From positions 38,083,192-38,147,191 of the forward strand of contig NC_068349.1 in NCBI RefSeq assembly GCF_014633365.1: a stretch of 64,000 nucleotides of DNA, written 5' to 3'. The notes under the pieces are model-generated. The model did no database searches. It was not told where the DNA came from and worked only from the letters and a program-made list of their open reading frames with translations. The position numbers and the translations under genes are program-made. Positions 34,716 to 45,778 of this stretch are shown piece by piece. The stretch is from Diospyros lotus (lineage: Eukaryota; Streptophyta; Magnoliopsida; Ericales; Ebenaceae). Position 1 is the stretch's first letter; each line of letters starts with the position of its first letter.

Positions 34716-37181
34716 TGTAACACCCCGCCCTATACAGGCATGTCACTATAAGGAAATTCCCGGGGTTTCTTTTTTTTTTTTTTTGTCTGATACCTGCGGC
34801 GCCTGTGAGCACAATCTTCACATGCAGATGAAACACTCGTCGTAAAACTACATCCGGCACCCGCGGTGATCAAAAGAACCACTCCTCATGCAGATATATA
34901 CCCCGAGAGTTCCAGTCTTACTCATTTAGTTAGAAATAACAAATCTTAACTGAACGAGATAATATAAACACAGCGGAATACTTAATTAATCAAAATGACG
35001 AGGCCTACCACCTGCTACACACAAAATGTTCCCACACCGATATATGTATACAACACTGATACTAACGATTACAACACCGTCGAGCGATCGCTCATACATA
35101 CAATGTTAAGAATACTAGTGTTTCCAAAATAATACAACAACTATCAAATAAACACCACAGATTCACCGGTCGTCTCCTCGACCTCGCAGCTGTCCCTGAC
35201 TGGAACGTTGAATGTTCCAGGGGCATAACCCATGTTAGATGATAAACCATCTAAGTGAAGGCATGAAACAGATATACAATGCATAAAGACATACGAGCAT
35301 GGCATACTATACGACAACATGCAAGACACATCTAACTCGAGATATCACCTCGACATACTTAATCCCTCGTATATCCCACTGTGGCACTCGTTCACCTGGT
35401 CCAACGTTAATCCCTCGGGTGCACCGTCGTGACACCCGTTCACCTGGTTTAACGTTATTCCCTCGAGTGCCCCAGTGTGACACCCGCTCACCTGGATTAA
35501 TATTGTCCCAATCTCAAGTAGACCCCATACCGCCCCATATGGACCCAACGATGAAATTAGACTTAACCCCACATGATATGAAAAACTTACATGCCATGCA
35601 CCAATATTTTAAAAATAAACAGTTAATGCAATGTAATGCAATGAATGTAAGTATATGCCTTGTAGATAAGTTAAGTCTAGGAGAGTACAATTACTCACAT
35701 GAACTCACCAAAAGCACTTAAAAACACTTTCGAGTCAAGATAAGGTTAAAATCAAACCACTCACCTTAATTCGGAAAAGTCCGGATTTTGCCTCGAAAAA
35801 CGTGCCACACCTCAAAAATTGTGTAATTCTTCTTCCAATGACCCAATTGATTCCTATTTCACCATTTAAGACCTTTGGAATCAATATTTCTATTTTTCCA
35901 CAATTTTTCTATTTTTATTTATTTTTCAAACATTTCTATCTTCGGAAATTCATTAAAAATACCTAACATCAATTTTCACAAAATATTTTTTCATGATAAT
36001 TCTTAAAATAATTTTACCTAAATTCTGAAATTAAAAACAAAGAAAAAACATACCTCACGCGCCCTCACGCGCCACCCAGAGGTCCCGCGAGTGGCTGCCA
36101 CGCGCCGCCGCACAGTCTTCTTCTCCGGTCGTCTTCTCCGATTCCGGCGATGTCCAATGCCCTAAATTCTTATAGGGGCTTGTAGAGCTCTTCAATGCGA
36201 CCTCAATAGTGCCCTTAATCGTCGGAAAAAGTGGCCGGAGGTGGGTTTAAAACCCAGTTGCAGGTCGCGGCGGCGGTTCGATTTTCCAGCCAGGCTTCCA
36301 AAACCTCTCCAAATCTACACCAAACGCTCCCAAATGCTCCAGAAATGATCCTCTCAACCCAAGGAACAAAAGCCCCTTATCCCTCAAGCTCGATTCAAGC
36401 AAAAACACAAGAAATTTGAGCGATTTCGTTTTTTGAACCCTCGGCCGAAAACCTCATTTTATACTCGTTTTTGACCCGATTCCCCACCCTATCTTGCTCG
36501 TCCTTATCCCTTAAGCCCAAATCTAGCCTCTAAACCAATCCAGAAACACCAAATCAAGCGCTAGATCCCTCGAAAAATTCGGCCAAATCGGAAATATTTT
36601 TGGCCATCATTTCCGGTCACTTCGCCGCCGTGCTCGGCCAATGGCCACCCCCTGAAGCTTCATCATCACCTGCAGATCACACTAGCACCCTTAGGTGAGC
36701 TTCCCGACGCCTCCAGAGGTGGCTGCCAGCGGCCATGTGCGGTGGTCGCGTTCCCACTATGCAAGTTTTCCAAAATTGCATTTTCACCCCCCTATTTTCT
36801 TCATTTGACATTTTGGCCCTTTCCTTTGAGTCCCTGGTCTTTCTAAATATACCACAACGACCCTCAAGTTCTATATTTTCTATTTCCTTTTGAAATTTCT
36901 GAAAAATTCATCGATTCGACCTCCCTCTGATATTTTGCAAAATCTGCACTTTTGCCCGACTTCTCCTATTTGCGTGCTTTTGATTTCAAACCTTTGAAAA
37001 TCCATGATTTTTATCAAATATCATCTAATTGTGCCATTTCTTCTCAATTGACTCATCTTAACTTAGTCACTCTTCTTTCGTTTAAGTTTTAAATATCGCA
37101 CTTAGGCCCGAAACTTTGCTAAATATCATTTTTGACCCATATCTTCAAAAATTCTCTTATTATTTAATACCGGGTATTACA
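34716..37181 (-). repeat. 5' LTR of Tekay-like element (right copy)
   Basis: Partner of 26859-29327, with the same termini and the same near-palindrome at 35201-35219. As the promoter-bearing LTR it would drive transcription toward lower coordinates. Confidence 0.93.
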
Positions 37182-38399
37182 CTAACTCTGTCAGTATGTG
37201 ATTTACTGCATGAGTAGATACATTATCTTACTGTTCATGATTTGATATGCACATGGGTACAGGATGCATGTTGGGATATTCATTTATTGAGTATGCTTGG
37301 ACACGAACATTCTAGTGTGGTTAGATTGCATCTGGCACGGGCATATGCATCGCGTGTGGTTTACTATGTGGGCGGAGCATGGCCTGATACCGGAATGTAT
37401 GGGCGTCAGTGTATCACGTTGATGCTCACTACGCCATTGCATTTTATGTGCATTGCATTGTTACTGGCAGTTCATTGGTCTCAGATGGGAGGACCGTTCC
37501 AAGGGAGCCTACGACTCTATTATTCAGAGGCTCGGGTGTCAGGAGCACCGACCTGGGATGGCGTGCATAGGTTTGTGGAGATATATGTTTCCTTTTATGG
37601 CAGTGGTAGGTTGGTATGGGACTTGGGAGTCATATGTCTTGTGTGGGTCCCAAGTACCGGTATGTGTTTTTATTTACGCTTTTATGTTGTGTTAGGCGTC
37701 TCATGACTTATGTGTGCTTGGGGGTTAGTGTTCTGAGGAGAGTCTATTAGATATATTCAACCTTTAACCTTCAGCCTTGCTTTCTTTATGCTTGCTGAGT
37801 CTCTAGACTCACTTTGTTTTTCATCATTCCAGGTAGTGGCAGCATAGGTCAAGGGCAAAAGAGTCAGCATCTAGCGGCAGAGTCGGTATGATGTACAGAC
37901 AGTTCTGTTAGTCCCTGTCATTCCCTCGTCAGCTCTAGTCAACTCTGATGTTTGAGAGGGATTGGCTCTCTATTATTTTCGACTATGCCAGGTCTTTTCT
38001 CGTGTCTCATGTATGTTGGCACAAGAGTCTATATTTATTTATTTATCTTGTAACTGTTGTGCTAGCAGTGTTCCCGTAGTGCATGCATGTATATAGCTTT
38101 GCTTCTGTTGTTTTAATTCTTGTGTATGCATGCAGGGTAGTTCTTGTCTATATTCCATTCTTTCTCCTTTCGTAAGTGCTCCCATTCAGGTAGTTCGGGT
38201 GGTTGGGATATCCGGGTAGGGGTGCTTACAATATAGGTGTGTTACATAGAATGAGTTTCATAGAATTACATGAAACTCGCGGTATTCAGTATAATGTATG
38301 AAATTTAGGGGGTTTTTTAATTATTTATTTATATTATTTTATATTTATTATTCAATATAAATATTATTTTCTTGTATATATATATTATTAATAGTTTAT

Positions 38400-38900
38400 T
38401 TAATTTAAAAAATATTTAAAACTAAACAGATTTAGCGACCGGCCCGTCACTATTTGAAATAAATTTTAAGATTAAATAATTAACTTTAGTGACAAAATTA
38501 ATTCATTGCTAAAAAATTTAAAATTAAAATTTAATTTTAATATCTTTTGACGACTAATATCTTCTGTTGTGAAAAATTATAATTTAATTTAAAAATTTTT
38601 AATTTTAGCGACGGATCGCTAAAAGATTTGTATATTAATTTTTATTTTTATTGATGATTTTTTTTCGTAACTAAAAAATTTAATTAATTTAATTTTTTTT
38701 AGCAATAAAAAATTTGTCCCTAATTAAAATATTTAATTAAAATTAAATTTTCTAAAATTATTTAATGATGGATGTTTCTGTCGTTAATTTAGTAGTTAAA
38801 TTTAAAAAATATTTAATAATAAATTTTTTTGTCACTAATTTTATTATTAAATTATAAAAAGATTTACGGATAATCGGTAGCTAAAAGAGATGACCCATAT
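38400..38900. mobile_element. CACTA-like subterminal repeat region
   Basis: Contains GATTTAGCGACCGGCCCGTCACTATT near 38430 and diverged copies (GCGACGGATCGCTAAAAG near 38610, further AT-rich variants to 38890). It resembles 9641-11160 and 51036-52330. No terminus or transposase was found. Confidence 0.4.
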
Positions 38901-39142
38901 GGAGTTGATTCATGTTTTTTTTTATTCGAACGCAGCAGAGGGAAAAAGAATAGTTGGTGCACCCTCTAAAGACAAGAATTACAAATTGTTACAGATAAGT
39001 GACTAAACCGAAGATGTCATGGGAATAAGAATAGTTGGTGTGCGACGGATGATGAAAAAGGGCTGGAAAAAAGAAAAAGTAAAGCAAAGAAAGGAGATCA
39101 ATTTCGGCACTGCGGTGGCGACAAGACAAGAGACCTTTTTGT

Positions 39143-39395
39143 TTACAAAAGCTGTCAATAATTTTTGTGGGGATCAGCTAGAAGAAACCTCCCCCTAATT
39201 TTTGGGCCCCCCCCCCCTGTTGACAAAAGCTGTCAATAATTTTTGTGGGATCAGCTAGAAGAAACACCCCCCCCCCCCCCCCCCCCCCCCCCCCATGTGT
39301 TGACAAAAGCTGTCAATAATTTTTGTGGGATCAGCTAGAAGAAACCCCCCATGTGTTGTCAAAAGCTGTCAACAACTTTCGGGGCGCTCCTGACC
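39143..39395 (+). repeat. tandem repeat with long poly(C) tracts
   Basis: 'acaaaagctgtcaataattt' plus 'ttgtgggatcagctagaaga' repeats three times (about 39146, 39222, 39302), with a partial fourth at about 39358. Units are separated by C-rich runs; the longest is 28 consecutive C (39267-39294). Unit length varies with the C-run. Confidence 0.85.
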
Positions 39396-39479
39396 CCAGT
39401 TTTTGGGAAATGCTGGTTCCCTAAAAGTTGGGGTCGAGAAATACTAGATTCCCTAAAAACCAATTTTTGAGAAAAAAAA

Positions 39480-40294
39480 ATTTTAATTATTTTTTTATTA
39501 TAATAAAATAAAATAAAAAATACAACTAAATAAATTCTTTTTAAAAAGATACATATATCTTATTAGTTGAATTTATTTAATAAATAAATTAGTTAATTCT
39601 TTTAAAAAGATACATCCATCTTTAAATAAATTCAATTAGTTAATTTTTTTAAAAAATAAATTAGTTGAATTTATTTAATAAATTATTTTTAAAAAGATAC
39701 ATATATCTTTAAATAAATTCAATTAATTTTTAAAGATATATATCTCATTAAATTAGTTGATTGAATAACTAATTTTAAGTATATGTATTTTTAAATAATT
39801 TAATAAAATAAAATAACTAATTTTTTTAAATTTTTTTGATTATGAAAAGGTTCCCCCGAAAGCCAGCTTTAGGGGAACCCAATGCTTCTCGAAAGCTGGC
39901 TTTTGGGAAAGTTTTTTTTTTTTTTTTTTTTTTTTTGTTTTGTTTTTTTAATTAATTTTTTTATTATAAAAAAAATATAAATAAATAAATTCTTTTTAAA
40001 AAGATACATATATCTTATTAGTTGAATTTATTTAATAAATAAATTAGTTAATTCTTTTAAAAAGATACATCCATCTTTAAATAAATTAAATTAGTTAATT
40101 TTCTTAAAAAATAAATTAGTTGAATTTATTTAATAAATTATTTTTAAAAAGATACATATATCTTTAAATAAATTCAACTATTTTTTAAAAATATATATTT
40201 TATTAAATTAGTTGATTGAATAACTAATTTTAAGTATATGTATCTTTAAGTAATTTAATAAGATAAATTAATTAATTTTAAATATTTTTGAGTA
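39480..40294 (+). repeat. direct duplication, two ~355-bp copies offset by 455 bp
   Basis: The AT-rich block beginning 'taaattctttttaaaaagat' at 39531 recurs at 39986 and stays similar for about 280-350 bp. Between the copies is a GC-richer hairpin sequence, GAAAGCCAGCTTTA flanked by GGTTCCCC and GGGGAACC (39849-39880), with a related inverted copy near 39888-39909, then a poly(T) run. Confidence 0.8.
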
Positions 40295-40426
40295 TTAAAA
40301 ATTTAACTCACGATAATTTAAAATTTAAAATTAGTTAAAAAATTTATAATTAGTTAATTTATAATTATTTAAAATACAGATATTTATTTATATTTTTTAA
40401 TTTTATTTTATTATAATAAATTATCA

Positions 40427-40475
40427 CTGTGTGTGTGTTTGTGTATATATATATATATACATATTTGTGTGTGTG
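40427..40475 (+). repeat. (TG)n/(TA)n microsatellite
   Basis: Runs of GTGTGTGTG, TATATATATATA and GTGTGTGTG in succession. GA-rich short repeats follow to 40560. Confidence 0.9.
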
Positions 40476-40608
40476 TGATAATTGGGAGAGAGAAATGGAG
40501 AGATGAGTGTGAGAGAGAAAAAAATTGATATAATGAGAGAGAAAGAGAGATGGAGTGAATATGAGAAAGATGACTCGGTGGGGTGATAAAAGAATAAAAT
40601 AGGATTTA

Positions 40609-42867
40609 TGTAATGCCCGTAAATAGCTATTAATTTAATTTTGGAGTAATTGGATTTAAGAGAAATATCAAAATAATTTGTGGTGGTTAAATAAAATTAA
40701 ATTATGTGATTTTAAGGAAATAAGAAATTAAGGTAATTAATTTTGTTATTTAGGAATTTCTGGAAAAAATAAAAAAATTAAAATAAATCAAGTTGTGTGA
40801 TTTTTAGAAAGTTCGGTCATTTCTGTAATTATAATAGGGGGTCAGAGTGTAATATAATGGAAGTTTAGGGGTGCTGGCGTGATTCGCGGAAAGGGGAAAA
40901 AATCACATTAAATATAATCTAAGTCACATATAGATTAGATGCCAGCGTGGGCGCGGGCGATTCGCGCGCGAGGCGGCCAGGCAACGGATGAGGGATCGAA
41001 TCGCGGGGACTGTGCGCGAGGAGGGGAAATTTTGGCTGATTTAATTCAGCCATAGGCGTCAAAACGACGTCGTTTCGAAGGAGGCGGTGGCCTCCCCCAG
41101 CGGCCTGCCGCGTGCTGCCACGTGGTGCCTCCCTCCCCACTCGTTTTTTGCCGCAATTTAGCCCGATTTCGGGCGTGAATTTGAACATGAAGCAGTAAGG
41201 AAAATTGTAGAAAAGCAGCAGCAGCTCGCGGGAGAAATTGAGAATTTTGAGCTTCAAAAATTGGACTAAACTCTGTTTAATCCCTGATTTAATTATCCAG
41301 GTATGTAATTAAACTAGTAATTAATATTCTCTGCGATTGAAATTTTATTTGGAGCCCAATTTTATTAATTTTGTCAATAATTGGAATATTGCAGTTTGTA
41401 TAACTTTGACCGTGTTTGGTCAAATTGAGCCTAAGGTTATCTCTGGAAAAGCAAGTTCTTTATACCCTCATTGTCGATTCTTTCAATGTCAATTTATTTG
41501 ACCTCCCTTCATTGGATTTGGCTGTTAATAAATTATGAAATTTAAACGGTGTGTTTAATAATTTAATTTATTAACCTGGTTTCGAGGGTATTATTCGTTG
41601 GTTGCCTACGGGGGTTTGTATCACCCCCAATCCTATGGGAATGATGTCGTACTCACCCGGGGCTAGGTTCTTAGCTGTCGGGTATTATTATGGATTTTCG
41701 GTTATTTATTGGCTAGAGCGGTTGGGCAGTGGGGGCAAGGGTTAGCCGTTCAGTGACGGTGAGACTGTTGTATGGTCTATTTTAGGCCGTCAGATGGTCT
41801 CTCCTGGTCACTAACCGCTGACCGGTATCAGGCACTGCTAACCTACTCTACCGTTATGTGATTATAGCATGCTTGATTATTTTATTCTCGTTGTATGTTT
41901 TGGTATGCACATGGGTTCAGGCTGCATGATGGGATCATCATGATTTGGTTATGCTTGATCACGGACATTTTAGATTGGTCAGGTTGCATCCAGCACGGGC
42001 ATATGCATCGCGTGTGATTTACTACGTGGGCGGAGCATGGCTTGATGCCTGGATGTGTGGGCGCCTTGTATCACGTTGGTGCTCATTACGCCTTGCATTT
42101 TATATGCATTGCATGGTTACTGGTAGTTATTAGTTCTCGGACGGGAGTACCGTTCCGAGGGAGCCTTTGGCTCGGCTGTCGGGAGTACCGGCAGGGATAC
42201 GGGTGACGGGAGTACCGACCCGGGACAGTGCGCACAGGTTTGTGGTGATTTATGTTGCCTTTCAAGGCAGCGGCAGGTTGGTATGGGACTTGGGTGCCAG
42301 GTGTTTTATGTGGGCCCCAAGGACTGGTATATGTTTTATTATGCGGCACTGTTGCGTTGTTGCGTCACATGACTTGTGTGTATATGTGGGTTTATATTTG
42401 GGATGATCTCCTCTTCTGTTTCGTTTACAGCCTTCCTTTTCATATAAACTTGCTGAGTCTTGTGACTCACCTTGCTTTCCATCATTCCAGGTAAGGGTAA
42501 AGCAAAAGTCGAGGGCGAGGACCGCGCTACCTAGCAGCCAGCCGTGTCGGTAAGGTGTACAGTTAGCTGCCCCCGTTTTCTCTGATGTTTTATTAAGAGT
42601 TCTGACTCTCATTTTTTACTGTGCCCGGTTGTTCCTTGTATCTTTTATCGTTGGCACAGGTGTCTGTATATTTTTATATACTCCTTGACTGCTGTTCTAG
42701 CAGGGTACTTATAGGCGTGCATGTATATTGTTTTGCTTCCGTTGTTGTATTTTTCGTATGTATGCATGTCAGGGTATTTTTGTCTTGTGTTTGTTTCTCT
42801 TCTCTTATGTAGGCGCTCTCGTTCGGATAGACCGGGCGATTGGGATATCCGGGCAGGGGTGCTTATA
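40609..42867 (+). mobile_element. solo LTR (family A/C), 2259 bp, TSD ATTTA
   Basis: It begins TGTAATGCCCG and ends GGGGTGCTTATA, with the perfect 5-bp duplication ATTTA at 40604-40608 and 42868-42872. The terminal TA instead of CA is a probable C-to-T change. It shares GGATATCCGGG, the CGGGAGTACCG triplet (42135-42225) and overall order with the LARD LTRs in opposite orientation. No internal sequence is present, hence a solo LTR from recombination between two LTRs. Confidence 0.87.
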
Positions 42868-43217
42868 ATTTATGAAAAATGAAGAAAAATTTTGATGGGA
42901 AAATGTTGTAAAGAGTAAAACCTTCGCTGTGAATAGAATTTCCCTAACTTTTATAGATTGGTTTACGGGAGGGAAAAATTGATTATTTTACCCCTATATG
43001 AATTTAATTATTTTACCTTTATGTAAAATTTCTCTTTCCCCTCAAAAAATCTGTCGAACGCCAAACATAACTCGATTTGTCTTCCTCTTTCAGTTTTTTC
43101 AAGAAGATGATATGGAACAACTTGCGCATGTTATTTAATTAATTAATTAATCCTTCCAGTTCCACTAGTTTACGAAGCGTACGATGATGGCTGCCACGCA
43201 GCCGCCAAATGCCTCCA
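42868..43217. other. intergenic, upstream region of the UGT pseudogene
   Basis: AT-rich DNA with (TTAA)n near 43135-43150. No other feature seen. Confidence 0.5.
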
Positions 43218-43225
43218 TTATAAAT
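43218..43225 (+). promoter_or_regulatory. TATA box of the UGT72-type pseudogene
   Basis: TTATAAAT lies about 95 bases upstream of the ATG at 43318, a normal plant spacing that would give a 5' leader of roughly 60-70 bases. Confidence 0.55.
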
Positions 43226-43317
43226 GCCAGCAAGCGGGCAAGCCCCCTTCAGCGCATCCCAATCCCATCGCAACTTAAGTCCCTCTTCGCTACAGAAAGC
43301 AAAGCAGCCAAGAGATC

Positions 43318-44739
43318 ATGGGCCGAGAAGCGCCTCACATAGCTGTCGTTCCATCGCCGGGGCTCAGTCACTTAATCTCTCTCGGCGAGTTCTCCCGGCG
43401 ACTCGTCTGCCGCTTCAACTTCTTCGTCACCATAATCATTCCAACCAACGGCCCCTCCTCCAGAGCCGAGGTCGCTTTCCTCGACTCTCTCCCTTCCTCC
43501 ATTTCTCACCTTCTTCTACCCCCGGTTAGCTTGACGGACTTGCCGCCCACCGACGAGCTCGAGACCAGAATTTCCGTCACCATGGCTCGCTCGTTCCCTT
43601 TCCTTTACAACGCGCTGAAGGCGCTAGTAGCCACCACCGAGCTCGCCGCTCTGGTGGTCGACGTCTTTGGCGCCGACACGTTCGACATGGCCAGAGAATT
43701 CAACGTTCCTCCCTACATCTACTTCTTGTCCACTGCCATGTCTTTGTCTCTTCTGTTTCACTTGCATACACTCGACTCAACTGTTTCTTGGGAGTATGGC
43801 GAGCTGACAGACCCGGTTTGAATCCCGGGTTGCATTCCGATCCATGGAAAAGACCTTCTCTACTCGATTCAGGACCGGAAGAGCGAAGCCTACAAATGGT
43901 ATCTTCACCACGCCGAGCGGTACGCCATGGCCGAGGGTATCATAATCAACACCTCCACGACCTTGGAGCCTGGCACGATCAAGGACTTGCGGCAACCCGG
44001 AAAGCCAAGGCTTTATCCGGTTGGACCCATCATCCCCATGGATGTCGACCCGCCCACAAGCCCGAACGAGTGCTTGGACTAGCTCGATGATAAGCTGACT
44101 GGGTCCGTGCTGTTTGTTTCATTCAGGTCCGGCGGAAGACTCTCCCATGAACAGATCACTGAGTTAGCACTCGGTCTTGAACTCAGTGAGCAGAGGTTTC
44201 TTTGGGTGGCAAAACCACCGGATAATACCGCCGAAGGTGGGTATTTCGCCGTTGACACCCTGAACCAAGCGTTGTCTTTCTTGCCGGAAGGATTCGTCGA
44301 AAGAACCAAAGGCCGGAGCCTAGTGATCACCAGTTGGGCGCCGCAAATCCAAGTTCTGAGACACGAATCAACCGGCGGGTTCTTGTCCCACTGCGGATGG
44401 AACTCTATTCTGGAGAACATACTGCACGGCAACGGCGTGCCGTTCCTCGCTTGGCCGCTCTTCGCCGAGCAAAACATGAACGCCGCGCTGGTGGCTGGTG
44501 GTCTGAAAGTGGGGCTGCGGCCGGCGGCCGGCGAGGACGGGGTGGTGCGGCGCGACGAGATTGCGAGGGTTGTGGAGGATCTGATGGCCGGGGAAGAAGC
44601 CAAGGCCTTCCGGGTGAGAATGAAGAAGCTGAAGAGCTCGGCTCTAAAGAGCTTAAGTGAAGATGGTGATTCTACGACAGCACTGTGGGAGATCGCCAAC
44701 AAGTGGATGCATGACCCAGTACTAGAAGATAGCAATTGA
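43318..44739 (+). pseudogene. UGT72-type UDP-glycosyltransferase (hydroquinone glucosyltransferase-like), two stops
   Basis: One uninterrupted frame of 474 codons, the usual UGT72 length, intronless, with two in-frame stops: TGA 43819-43821 (…ELTDPV*IPGC) and TAG 44080-44082 (ECLD*LDDKLTGSVLF, where the family has Trp). N-terminus: MGREAPHIAVVPSPGLSHLI, with the catalytic-type His kept. C-terminus: the UDP-sugar-binding PSPG box from 44335 (WAPQ…HCGWNS…E…P…AEQ). The box is 46 residues instead of 44, because HGNGV has two extra residues from a 6-bp repeat at 44425-44436. VSFRSGG replaces the usual VSFGSGG. Enzymes of this family glucosylate phenolics in the cytosol. This copy is very probably inactive; rescue by readthrough is unlikely given the other changes. 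Confidence 0.88.
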
Positions 44740-44866
44740 TTAATTTTAATTAATTAATCAATTAAAATGATGAGGAAGTGATCGCCAGCCATGCATGTAT
44801 GCCCGCGTGCAATGTGATTGTTTTCTTCTTTTGTTTAATGTTCCTAATTAATTTGTCCGTCTCAAA

Positions 44867-45464
44867 TTAGAAGTACATGTACGGAGCAACACCAAGTTCT
44901 CTGTTATATTGCACGGAAACACCTCATAGGTGACGTTTTCTCGTTTTCGAAATGTTTCGAAAACGTTTCTTATTCCCGTTTCGAACCCTATTTATGCTTA
45001 TTTTTTTAAAAAAATGTCCGTTTTCACGTTTCCGTTTTCCATCGAAAATGTTTCTCATTTCTGTTTCCGTGTAACATAGGTTCTCTGGCCAGGTCAAACG
45101 TACGTGTCCGTGCCAAAATGTCGACCAGAAGAGCGGCGAGCTTGATGGAGGCGACCAGAGACTTGAGGGCTTCATAAAGAAACCGAAGCGAGCGAGCCAT
45201 GGTGACGGAGATTCTGGTCTCGAGCCCGGCGCTGGGCGGCAAGTCCGCGAGACTGAGAGCGGGTAGAAGAAGGTGGGAAATGGCGAAAGGTAGAGACTCG
45301 AGGAAAGCAGCTTGGGCTTTGGAGGACGGGCCGTTGGTGGGGACGATGATGGTGACGGAGAAGTGGAAGCGACGGATGACTTACGGGGTGAACGCGCCGA
45401 GAAAGATGAGGTGACTCAGCCCTGGCGACGGAATGACGGCTATGTGAGGAGTTGTTTGGGCCAT
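44867..45464 (-). pseudogene. second UGT72-type fragment, N-terminal, split by a MITE
   Basis: On the minus strand from ATG 45462-45464 it encodes MAQTTPHIAVIPSPGLSHLI, then a stop, then FSVTIIVPTNGPSSKAQAAF, ETRISVTMARSLRFLYEAL and AALLVDILARTRTFDLARE, where the 176-bp MITE interrupts. Beyond the MITE it resumes as RELGVAPYMYF and then stops at 44867. It ends after about 150 residues, so the acceptor domain is partial and the whole UDP-sugar-binding half is missing. It lies convergent to the first UGT copy, suggesting an inverted local duplication. It is non-functional. Confidence 0.82.
44904..45079. mobile_element. 176-bp hAT-type MITE with 8-bp TSD
   Basis: Flanked by the perfect duplication GTTCTCTG (44896-44903 and 45080-45087). 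Its termini are inverted repeats: TTATATTGCACGGAAACA on the left and, reverse-complemented, CTATGTTACACGGAAACA on the right. The interior has further GTTTTCG/CGAAAAC inverted words. An 8-bp TSD and short size indicate a non-autonomous hAT element; an odd Mutator-like MITE is less likely. Confidence 0.88.
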
Positions 45465-45778
45465 GGCTGGTTAATTAATTTCTTCTTCCTGGTGTGTTTT
45501 GCCTTCGTTGTAGTTCCAACTATCTTGTTGTATTGTTTATATAAATGCTTATTTAATGTATTTTATTTTTAATATCTAAATATTTTAATAAAACATTTTA
45601 CAGTATGATATATTTATTATTAATTAATAAAATATTATATGTTAAAAATAAAATATATTAAATATTACACTTAAAAATAAAATATTATATGTAAAAAATA
45701 AACATATCAATCCGGGCAACTTCATCCCTTGCGTCAACTAATTCGGGTAAAGTAGCATTTTTCATTTCATTTCACGAG
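45465..45778. other. intergenic, AT-rich
   Basis: Repeated 'aaaataaaatatta' words near 45600-45700. No gene seen. Confidence 0.5.

Larger units (their letters stand above)
26859..37181 (-). mobile_element. Tekay-like Ty3/gypsy chromovirus with intact ends
   Basis: LTRs are at 26859-29327 (2469 bp) and 34716-37181 (2466 bp). The perfect TSD CTAAC is at 26854-26858 and 37182-37186. The iMet primer-binding site is at 34702-34713, the polypurine tract next to the left LTR, and gag-pol is on the minus strand. By eye the LTRs differ by about 19 substitutions (16 transitions, 3 transversions) and one 3-bp indel in a GGC run, under 1%. Long LTRs, a single gag-pol frame and a chromodomain-like tail after integrase point to the Tekay/Del clade. 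It sits inside solo LTR A. Confidence 0.92.
11233..38230 (+). mobile_element. solo LTR (family A) interrupted by two nested elements
   Basis: Left end TGTAACATCCCG at 11233 and right end GGGGTGCTTACA at 38230 are flanked by the perfect 5-bp duplication ATATA (11228-11232 and 38231-38235). After removing the insertions and their duplicated TSDs, the host LTR is 11233-11288, 25168-26858 and 37187-38230, about 2.8 kb. It is related to the LTRs of the LARD at 13590 and to the solo LTR at 40609, sharing GGATATCCGGG near the 3' end and a CATTCC-TTTC-GGAATG hairpin. No internal region is left, so this is a solo LTR formed before the nested insertions. Confidence 0.85.

Noticed and set aside
34701..34716. 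GCTCTGATACCA blocks (also 19497 and 62575) as tRNA genes
   Set aside because: They are 12-base primer-binding sites next to LTR edges, complementary to the end of tRNA-iMet, and not tRNA genes.
37242..37706. 154-codon frame in the right part of solo LTR A
   Set aside because: It lies in LTR sequence with no domain. The equivalent region of the solo LTR at 40609-42867 does not preserve it.
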